A stretch of DNA of 5,124 nt from Candidatus Hydrogenedentota bacterium. GTDB lineage: Bacteria > Hydrogenedentota > Hydrogenedentia > Hydrogenedentiales > GCA-2746185. Location of the stretch: contig DTSJ01000068.1 of assembly GCA_012965445.1 (NCBI GenBank), positions 1 through 5,124 on the forward strand, written 5' to 3'. Position 1 is the stretch's first letter. Each line of letters begins with the position of its first letter. The notes beneath the pieces are model-generated. The model saw nothing but the letters and a program-made list of their open reading frames with translations. It did no database searches and was not told the DNA's origin. Position numbers and translations under genes: made by a program. Of the stretch, positions 1-4,820 are shown piece by piece.

Positions 1-1
1 C

Positions 2-37
2 GAAAATCCAGTCGAATCGGACTTTCCGACGATTTTC
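2..37 (+). other. Possible imperfect hairpin in the sucCD leader
   Basis: GAAAATC (2-8) is the exact reverse complement of GATTTTC (31-37), and inside it TCGGA (17-21) pairs with TCCGA (25-29) across a 3-base loop. The two stems are separated by an asymmetric internal loop (9-16 against base 30). It lies upstream of the sucC ribosome binding site. It could be a 5' leader structure or the end of an upstream transcript; there is no clear U-tract, so it is not a convincing intrinsic terminator. No confident promoter was seen in bases 1-66. Confidence 0.3.
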
Positions 38-50
38 CCGCATAAACCGT

Positions 51-60
51 GGAAGAGGAA
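51..60 (+). promoter_or_regulatory. sucC ribosome binding site
   Basis: The purine-rich GGAAGAGGAA lies 6 bases before the ATG at 67. It decides the start: the in-frame GTG at 49 would place this Shine-Dalgarno inside the coding region and would add six residues ahead of the conserved [10 protein letters not shown]-terminus of the family. Confidence 0.75.
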
Positions 61-66
61 ATCAGC

Positions 67-1209
67 ATGAAACTTCATGAATATCAAGCAAAGGCACTAT
101 TTCGGGAGTACGACATACCCTGTCCCCCGGATTGCGCAGCGGATTCGGCTGACGAAGCCGTAAAAGCCGCAAACGAGATGGGTCTCCCCGTAGTGATAAA
201 GGCCCAGGTCCATGTCGGCGGACGTGGGAAAGCAGGCGGTGTGAAAGTGGTTACGGATGCTGCGGAGCTGCAATCTACGGCGGAAGCCATCCTGAGTCTG
301 ACCATTAAGGAACTTCCGGTGCGCAAGGTAATGGTAACGCCCTGCCTCAATATTGCTACGGAGGTCTACCTGAGTGTCCTGCTGGATCGCAGTTCGCGAT
401 CAGTAATGTTTGTGGGGTGTGCGGATGGCGGCGTGGAGATTGAAGAAACCGCCAAGACCAGCCCCGAAAAAATCCTGACCCTAGAATGCACCTCCACAGA
501 ACTAAAAGAGCCAAACGAAGCCAAACTGCTCGAGTTCGCGCAGAAACTCTTCGAAGGCGAATCCCAGGCGCAGGAAACCGTCGAGATGATGAAGAAAATG
601 GGAAAGCTCTTCATTGAAAAAGATGCCTCTCTAATCGAAATCAATCCGCTGATTACCGACGACAAAGGAACGGTCATCGCACTCGACGCTAAAATGATGA
701 TCGATGACAATGCTCTCTTCCGCCACCCGGAACTCGAAGAACTGCGGGATATGGATTCCGAAGACATCGACGAACTCGAGGCGGGCGAGAAAGGCCTGTC
801 GTTTATTCGGCTCGACGGTAATATTGGATGCATGGTCAACGGCGCGGGACTTGCGATGGCGACGATGGATACGATTAAACACTTTGGCGGAAATCCTGCG
901 AACTTCCTGGATGTGGGCGGAAGTTCAAACCCCGAAAAAGTCGTCGAAGCGTTCAAACTCATCCTGAAAGACGAAAACGTAAAGTCGATATTGATTAACA
1001 TATTCGGCGGCATCACTCGCTGCGATGATATTGCGAACGGTATTCTGGAATCGCTCAAGGTCATGGACGTTCCCGTTCCCATCGTAGTTCGTCTCGTCGG
1101 GACAAACGAAAAAGAAGGTCGCGCATTGTTGGAAGGCACGAAACTTGGCACGGCGACTACACTGGAAGACGGTGCTACACAAGTGGCCAAATTTGGAGAA
1201 AGCGCATGA
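67..1209 (+). CDS. sucC: Succinyl-CoA synthetase (succinate-CoA ligase) beta subunit
   Basis: This is the nucleotide-binding beta subunit of succinyl-CoA synthetase, the TCA enzyme that converts succinyl-CoA, phosphate and ADP or GDP to succinate, CoA and ATP or GTP in the cytoplasm. At 380 residues it is close to the usual size of about 388. The N-terminus [12 protein letters not shown] is typical of the family and is followed by an ATP-grasp domain (about 1-230) with Lys45, the glycine-rich GGRGKAGG (51-58) and the metal-binding EINPL (191-195). The C-terminal CoA-ligase domain has [23 protein letters not shown] and IFGGITRCD (Phe313 to Asp320). ATG 67 was chosen over GTG 49 because of the RBS at 51-60 and family alignment. 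The stop overlaps the sucD start (ATGA), indicating translational coupling. Nucleotide preference (ADP or GDP) was not determined. The identification is very secure. Confidence 0.97.
   Translation: MKLHEYQAKALFREYDIPCPPDCAADSADEAVKAANEMGLPVVIKAQVHVGGRGKAGGVKVVTDAAELQSTAEAILSLTIKELPVRKVMVTPCLNIATEVYLSVLLDRSSRSVMFVGCADGGVEIEETAKTSPEKILTLECTSTELKEPNEAKLLEFAQKLFEGESQAQETVEMMKKMGKLFIEKDASLIEINPLITDDKGTVIALDAKMMIDDNALFRHPELEELRDMDSEDIDELEAGEKGLSFIRLDGNIGCMVNGAGLAMATMDTIKHFGGNPANFLDVGGSSNPEKVVEAFKLILKDENVKSILINIFGGITRCDDIANGILESLKVMDVPVPIVVRLVGTNEKEGRALLEGTKLGTATTLEDGATQVAKFGESA
1195..1199 (+). promoter_or_regulatory. sucD ribosome binding site inside the sucC end
   Basis: GGAGA lies 6 bases before the sucD ATG at 1206 and within the last codons of sucC. 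This arrangement supports coupled translation of the two subunits in equal amounts. Confidence 0.7.
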
Positions 1210-2072
1210 GCATACTCGTCAACAAAGACACAAAAGTTATTGTGCAAGGCATCACCGGGCGCGACGGCTCGTTCCACACCAGCCAGATGATCGAATATGG
1301 CACGAACATCGTAGGCGGCGTCACCCCTAAAAAAGGCGGGCAGGCCATCTTCGATAAGCCTGTGTTCAATTCATGCCAGGAAGCTGTGGAAGCGACGGGC
1401 GCGGACGTATCTATCATGTATGTCCCTGCACCCTTCGCGAAAACTGCGATGCTGGATGCAGCGAACTCGGACATCAAGCTGCTTGTGGCGATCACCGAAG
1501 GCGTTCCTACGTTGGATGCGCTTCAGGCATTCGAAGCGCTGCAAGCCAAAGGCGTGCGGCTCATCGGGCCTAACTGTCCAGGACTCATCACGCCGGGCGA
1601 ATGTAAAATTGGCATCATGCCGGCCAGCATCCACAAAAAAGGCCGCATCGGCGTCATCTCCCGTAGCGGCACGCTCACTTATGAGATCGTGAACGAGCTG
1701 ACCAACGCGGGACTCGGCGAGAGCACCTGCGTCGGCATCGGCGGCGACCCCATCATCGGGAGCAAATTCGTCGATCTCCTCCCCCTCTTCGAAGAGGACC
1801 CCGAGACAGACGCAATCGTCATCGCGGGCGAAATTGGCGGACAGGACGAAGTCATCGCAGCTGAATACTTCAAAAACCACATGAAGAAACCCATCATTGG
1901 TTTCATGGCGGGGCTCACCGCCCCCAAAGGCAAGCGCATGGGACACGCCGGAGCGATCGTCGGAGGCGAAGACGATACCGCAGCAGCAAAAATCGAGAAA
2001 CTCGAAGCAGCCGGTATCCCAGTCGCAAAAATAATCAGCGACATCGTTCCCCTCGTTCAAGGCAAACTGTAG
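1206..2072 (+). CDS. sucD: Succinyl-CoA synthetase (succinate-CoA ligase) alpha subunit
   Basis: This is the CoA-binding, phosphohistidine-carrying alpha subunit that pairs with SucC. Its 288 residues match the family length. The N-terminal Rossmann-like CoA-binding domain starts [20 protein letters not shown] and continues through GGVTP and the GPNCPG motif (121-126). The C-terminal ligase domain has SRSGTLTYE (152-160), [13 protein letters not shown] and MGHAGAI. His247 in MGHAGAI corresponds to the phosphorylated His246 of the E. coli enzyme, and Glu209 in GEIGG to its partner Glu208, so the catalytic pair is intact. Where most relatives read GGVTPGKGG, this protein has GGVTPKKGG, a small change near the CoA site. 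The gene overlaps sucC by 4 bases and ends 34 bases before a strong terminator stem. The identification is very secure. Confidence 0.97.
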   Translation: MSILVNKDTKVIVQGITGRDGSFHTSQMIEYGTNIVGGVTPKKGGQAIFDKPVFNSCQEAVEATGADVSIMYVPAPFAKTAMLDAANSDIKLLVAITEGVPTLDALQAFEALQAKGVRLIGPNCPGLITPGECKIGIMPASIHKKGRIGVISRSGTLTYEIVNELTNAGLGESTCVGIGGDPIIGSKFVDLLPLFEEDPETDAIVIAGEIGGQDEVIAAEYFKNHMKKPIIGFMAGLTAPKGKRMGHAGAIVGGEDDTAAAKIEKLEAAGIPVAKIISDIVPLVQGKL

Positions 2073-2105
2073 ACTCGACGAGATGACACCTATCCAAACG
2101 AAAAT

Positions 2106-2139
2106 CGGGAGCGGCACTCATCATAAAGTGCCGCTCCCG
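2106..2139. terminator. Bidirectional intrinsic terminator between convergent genes
   Basis: A perfect 13-bp G+C-rich inverted repeat, CGGGAGCGGCACT (2106-2118) with AGTGCCGCTCCCG (2127-2139), encloses the 8-base loop CATCATAA. Read on the minus strand the stem is followed by ATTTTCGTTT, a fair U-tract, so it looks best suited to ending the minus-strand monooxygenase transcript 28 bases after its stop. Read on the plus strand it is followed by TCTACTGTTC, a poor U-tract, but the stem is strong and lies just after sucD. It probably stops both transcripts. Confidence 0.8.
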
Positions 2140-2166
2140 TCTACTGTTCAACATGATTCTATCAAC

Positions 2167-3768
2167 TCAATCAGAGCTTACCTGATCAGCGGCTTTAGTG
2201 AATCGCGTACCAGTGAATCCTTTGGGGTTCAGTCCACCGAGCTCGCGAGTATCGAAATCGCCAGTATCGAAGGTACCTTCAATCGAACCATCGGCGTTCA
2301 GGACACCGTCCATGGTGATGCCGCCCTCACCGAGAAGGGTGATGTCTGCATGGAAGCCATTTCCGGTCCATTGAATATTGGAGATCGGCAATTCAAACAA
2401 CTGGCGTCCGAACGGGAGGTACCAGATTCCGTCGCCTTCCTTCGGCACAATAAATCCTGACTTCAATTTCATCACCCCGAGATCAACTGATACCTGAAAC
2501 GATATTTCAGGATCGTAGGTCGCGAGGACTCGGTGAAGTTTATCCGTTATGTCGATCGGCTTCGGATACTTGCCGTTGACGGCTACGAAATCGAACACTC
2601 CGAACATCATTTCAGAATCGGTGCCTTCGCCAAAGATTACATCCATGGACGGATCGGGATTGTTCGGATTCTCGGATGAGTTGTCGTAGTGCGCCTCGAT
2701 TTCGAGTACGGTACCCTCGGGCAATGTGACTAGTTCTTCCGGATAGTAATACCATTGCCAGTTGAAGTCATATTTGGCGACATCAAGAAGTATTTCGCTT
2801 TGCCCGTCAGGATAGGTCGCCGTATATTTCATGCTTTTCCCGCGATTGTGCATGTGTGGAAAAAAGGAGATCACTTTGATGTCTTCATCGACCACATAGC
2901 GAGCATTGACTTGGTAATCGTTGTCGTTGGCGGGTATTCGAAAGTTTACGGTACCGGCGAATTGTCCACTGATCGCTTTCTCAGGTTCTTTGTCTGAGAA
3001 GTAGAGGCCGACTCGAGTCTGGTCGGTCGCGGCTTCACCATAGCTGTGATAATGCATGTTCATGGTTATCTTCGCGTTCTTGCCGATTTTACGACCCGTA
3101 CCCTCAGGATATACGGCCGGAGGAGTACCGGGGGCCCACACGGCCAGGAAGTCCGGCAGCGTAGTGGCTGTAGTCGTACCGCCGCCCAGGAAGGTAACGA
3201 CATGGTGCAACACCTGCCGATTTCCGGGGCGAAATTCGATCGCCCGAATCCACTTATCTTCTGGAAGGTCCATTTTTATTTCGATGTTCGGGAAGAAATC
3301 CGGCTCGTCTGCCCCAACCTCGATCGTATCGAGCTCGATAATGTAATCCGGCTCTCCGTTTCGCCACCCATCTGTGTAATGAGGCGTTTTGGGCATGTCC
3401 GAACGTTTCCCGCGCGGCGCACCGGCATCCGCCCAACCGACGATCGTGTCAATTTCATCTTTTGTAAGACTCATGTCGTTGGAAAACGTCCCGTAATTGG
3501 GATTGATTTTCCAGGGAGGCATCTCTCCGGCAGCGACATTTTTGGCAATGGACTTCGCCCACGGACGCGCTTCCTCAAACGTCAGCAGCGACATAGGAGC
3601 GATTTCACCGGGTCGATGACACTCCGTACATTTTTCGTAAAAAATCGGTGCCACGTCCTTACTGAACGTCGGCTTCGAGTCGGCAGCATACGCCCCACCC
3701 GTCAACGTCGCGACAACAATACTTGCGCTAAACGTCGCACACAAAATACGGAATTTCCTGTCAGACAT
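2167..3768 (-). CDS. Exported cytochrome c-PHM-like type II copper monooxygenase fusion protein
   Basis: This is a 533-residue protein with a Sec signal peptide (basic MSDRKFR, hydrophobic core, likely cleavage after AYA at residue 28), so it should act in the periplasm or outside. Residues about 35-120 form a c-type heme domain: Cys47-Thr-Glu-Cys50-His51 binds heme, and Met83 in the GEMPPW motif is a candidate distal ligand. Residues about 140-395 resemble the copper type II ascorbate-dependent monooxygenase fold of PHM and DBH. His188-His189 (VLHH) and His239 or His241 (NMHYH) fit the CuH site; His305 and His307 (HMHNRG) and Met387 (TDSEMM) fit the CuM site. Residues about 396-533 are beta-rich-looking and unassigned. 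Known members hydroxylate substrates using electrons from ascorbate; here the fused heme could supply electrons, which is an inference. The substrate is unknown. The start is supported by AGGGAGGC 9 bases upstream. It lies 71 bases downstream of a TetR-family gene on the same strand. Confidence 0.85.
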   Translation of the reverse strand: MSDRKFRILCATFSASIVVATLTGGAYAADSKPTFSKDVAPIFYEKCTECHRPGEIAPMSLLTFEEARPWAKSIAKNVAAGEMPPWKINPNYGTFSNDMSLTKDEIDTIVGWADAGAPRGKRSDMPKTPHYTDGWRNGEPDYIIELDTIEVGADEPDFFPNIEIKMDLPEDKWIRAIEFRPGNRQVLHHVVTFLGGGTTTATTLPDFLAVWAPGTPPAVYPEGTGRKIGKNAKITMNMHYHSYGEAATDQTRVGLYFSDKEPEKAISGQFAGTVNFRIPANDNDYQVNARYVVDEDIKVISFFPHMHNRGKSMKYTATYPDGQSEILLDVAKYDFNWQWYYYPEELVTLPEGTVLEIEAHYDNSSENPNNPDPSMDVIFGEGTDSEMMFGVFDFVAVNGKYPKPIDITDKLHRVLATYDPEISFQVSVDLGVMKLKSGFIVPKEGDGIWYLPFGRQLFELPISNIQWTGNGFHADITLLGEGGITMDGVLNADGSIEGTFDTGDFDTRELGGLNPKGFTGTRFTKAADQVSSD

Positions 3769-3777
3769 CTTTTCTCG

Positions 3778-3785
3778 CCTCCCTA
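3778..3785 (-). promoter_or_regulatory. Ribosome binding site of the cytochrome-monooxygenase gene
   Basis: On the minus strand AGGGAGGC lies 9 bases ahead of the ATG at 3768. This is a strong Shine-Dalgarno and fixes the start that yields a complete signal peptide. The 71-base gap to the upstream regulator shows no clear terminator and no convincing separate promoter, so co-transcription with the TetR-family gene is likely. Confidence 0.75.
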
Positions 3786-3839
3786 TAAATTAGCTTCATT
3801 CATTCGTATTTCAAATCATACTTAACATCAAACCGTAGT

Positions 3840-4496
3840 CTAATCTCTCTTCAGGCCCCACTCTTCTCGCGCTTTTTCAGTAGTCACACCCACCAGCAAC
3901 ACATCGAGCATATTGCGCGTCAAACCGGGAAGATCGAGATCGTCGCGTTGAAGTGTACTCGACATAATCGTTCCATACAAAAGATTCGAAAACATTTCCA
4001 TCAGATCGTCGAGCGGCAGTTTCCTGTAATACCCCCCGTCCATGAGGCCCCGGATCGATTTTCGAATCGGACCCAGCATCGGGTTCTCATCCGCAGTCTG
4101 AAACCGCGGATTAAGCTCCGGGAAAGCCGCACGCTCTTGCGTTATCAATTCCACCGCGTGCGGATTGTCCTTAAAAAAACGCAGGTACGCTGTCGTGGCA
4201 TGTGAGACTTGATCGATCGGATTGTCAAAGCTGACTTCATCTTCGGTCACCGTATCAATTAGACGCTGCATTTCACGATCTACGGCCGCCACAAACAACT
4301 CTCGTTTCGAATTGAAGTACCGATAGATCGTACCCTTACTGATGTCAAGTTCCTCTGCTACAGTATCCACCTTCGTCTCCGCATAGCCGTTCGTCGCGAA
4401 CAGAAGAGACGCTGAAGAAAGAATGTCGTCCTTGCGTTGTATCGATGCCTCGATATTCTTCGGTCGTCCCCGTTTGGGAACCGTTTCTGCGGACAT
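3840..4496 (-). CDS. TetR/AcrR-family transcriptional repressor
   Basis: This is a 218-residue one-component regulator of normal family length. A basic arm (KRGRPK, 8-13) precedes the TetR_N DNA-binding domain: helix 1 covers about 20-37 (ILSSASLLFATNGY), and the helix-turn-helix about 42-61 ends in the signature ISKGTIYRYF followed by SKRELF (63-68). The rest (about 75-218) is the variable all-helical ligand-binding and dimerisation region, including NLLYGTIMSS; the ligand cannot be predicted. The start is supported by AAGGA 7 bases upstream. A perfect TetR-type palindrome lies inside its own promoter, so it is probably autorepressing. The gene reads toward the heme/copper oxidase gene 71 bases downstream, which is probably its main target through read-through transcription. 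Divergent sucA is less likely to be controlled, because its best promoter lies about 180 bases from the operator. Confidence 0.92.
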   Translation of the reverse strand: MSAETVPKRGRPKNIEASIQRKDDILSSASLLFATNGYAETKVDTVAEELDISKGTIYRYFNSKRELFVAAVDREMQRLIDTVTEDEVSFDNPIDQVSHATTAYLRFFKDNPHAVELITQERAAFPELNPRFQTADENPMLGPIRKSIRGLMDGGYYRKLPLDDLMEMFSNLLYGTIMSSTLQRDDLDLPGLTRNMLDVLLVGVTTEKAREEWGLKRD

Positions 4497-4503
4497 TTCC
4501 GAA

Positions 4504-4508
4504 TCCTT
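4504..4508 (-). promoter_or_regulatory. Ribosome binding site of the TetR-family gene
   Basis: On the minus strand AAGGA lies 7 bases before the ATG at 4496. The TATAAT at 4512-4517 ends only 15 bases before the start codon, so a transcript from that promoter would begin at or within this site. That would give a very short leader or imply a different start of transcription. Confidence 0.55.
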
Positions 4509-4511
4509 GCA

Positions 4512-4540
4512 ATTATATTACTGACCGGTCAGTCACTTAA
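4512..4540 (-). promoter_or_regulatory. Promoter of the TetR-family gene, with operator in the spacer
   Basis: On the minus strand a consensus -10 box TATAAT (4512-4517) is preceded by a 17-base spacer (4518-4534) and a weak -35 candidate TTAAGT (4535-4540). The palindromic operator fills 14 of the 17 spacer bases, so a bound repressor would exclude RNA polymerase. The -35 is poor, and an alternative promoter lies just upstream (4539-4568). Confidence 0.6.
4520..4533. promoter_or_regulatory. Perfect 14-bp TetR-type operator
   Basis: ACTGACCGGTCAGT is a perfect palindrome centred between 4526 and 4527. A TGACCGGTCA-type core with TGAC/GTCA half-sites is common among TetR/AcrR-family operators. 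It lies 24 bases upstream of the TetR-family start codon and between its -10 and -35 elements, so it is most likely the autoregulatory binding site of that protein. Confidence 0.8.
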
Positions 4541-4568
4541 ATTACTCCTTCCCCCAGCCGAATGTCAA
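4539..4568 (-). promoter_or_regulatory. Alternative minus-strand promoter upstream of the TetR-family gene
   Basis: On the minus strand a perfect -35 TTGACA (4563-4568) is followed after 18 bases by TAATTT (4539-4544), which matches the -10 consensus at three positions. Initiation would fall in or just before the 14-bp operator and would give a leader long enough to include the ribosome binding site. It is an alternative or second start to the TATAAT promoter. Confidence 0.35.
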
Positions 4569-4601
4569 CCCCCCAAAACAGGATGTTCGTTCCAGAATTA
4601 T

Positions 4602-4615
4602 TTTTCCGCGGAAAA
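4602..4615. promoter_or_regulatory. Second perfect 14-bp palindrome, possible operator
   Basis: TTTTCCGCGGAAAA is a perfect palindrome in the divergent region, unrelated in sequence to the TetR-type operator. It lies about 100 bases upstream of the sucA -35 box and 34 bases beyond the leftward TTGACA. It could bind another regulator of either direction; the binding protein is unknown. Confidence 0.4.
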
Positions 4616-4711
4616 CTGATGGTAAATCCCGATACTTCCCAACACAGCCAACCCAACCGCACGGAGATTCGTAAAATGTATCCTATCCTTAACCTCCATA
4701 ACGATTTAGAG

Positions 4712-4740
4712 GTGACTTCGCCTGTTCATCGCTGTATGAT
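4712..4740 (+). promoter_or_regulatory. Predicted sigma70-type promoter of sucA
   Basis: GTGACT (4712-4717, four of six positions of TTGACA) is followed by an optimal 17-base spacer and TATGAT (4735-4740, five of six positions of TATAAT). Transcription would start near 4747, leaving a leader of about 74 bases before the sucA ATG. This is the best rightward promoter in the intergenic region. Confidence 0.6.
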
Positions 4741-4757
4741 GGGCAAACGTAAGCACT

Positions 4758-4781
4758 TTTTCGGAGGTTTGTATCCGAAAA
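4758..4781 (+). other. Hairpin in the predicted sucA leader
   Basis: TTTTCGGA (4758-4765) and TCCGAAAA (4774-4781) form a perfect 8-bp stem with an 8-base loop, within the predicted untranslated leader and about 22 bases ahead of the ribosome binding site. There is no U-tract after it, so it is not a terminator. It may be a transcript-stability element or a protein-binding inverted repeat. Confidence 0.35.
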
Positions 4782-4802
4782 TCCGGAGAACGAACAACTG
4801 CT

Positions 4803-4807
4803 GAGGT
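4803..4807 (+). promoter_or_regulatory. sucA ribosome binding site
   Basis: GAGGT lies 13 bases before the ATG at 4821, a somewhat long spacing. No closer purine-rich site is seen. A CTG in frame at 4815 would have more usual spacing, but ATG is preferred. Confidence 0.5.
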
Positions 4808-4820
4808 AAAAAAGCTGCCC

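Larger units (their letters stand above)
4534..4820. other. Divergent intergenic region between the TetR-family gene and sucA
   Basis: No credible gene was found in this stretch; short open frames here lack family features and ribosome binding sites. It contains the -35 parts of the leftward promoters, a perfect 14-bp palindrome (4602-4615), a rightward sigma70-like promoter (4712-4740), a leader hairpin (4758-4781) and the sucA ribosome binding site. Bases 4620-4700 show no recognisable element. Confidence 0.6.

Noticed and set aside
49..66. GTG at 49 as the sucC start, adding six residues
   Set aside because: The Shine-Dalgarno GGAAGAGGAA lies downstream of this GTG, and the family begins at MKLHEYQAK, encoded from 67.
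366..1277. 303-codon open frame on the minus strand opposite sucC
   Set aside because: It is antisense to an unmistakable sucC, is serine-rich low-complexity translation without family motifs, and has no ribosome binding site. It results from codon bias in the real gene.
1371..2117. 248-codon open frame on the minus strand opposite sucD
   Set aside because: It is fully antisense to sucD, runs through the terminator stem, and shows no recognisable domain.
3046..3825. 259-codon open frame on the plus strand opposite the cytochrome-monooxygenase gene
   Set aside because: It is antisense to a gene with a signal peptide, heme motif and copper ligands. Its translation is rich in Arg and Pro and matches no family.
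3769..3839. Separate promoter for the oxidase gene (TTGAAA with TAATTT on the minus strand)
   Set aside because: The -10 candidate is weak and its start of transcription would fall on the ribosome binding site. Read-through from the TetR-family promoter explains expression better.
4562..4804. 80-codon plus-strand frame in the intergenic region before sucA
   Set aside because: It crosses the 14-bp palindrome, the predicted sucA promoter and the leader hairpin, has no ribosome binding site, and gives no recognisable protein.
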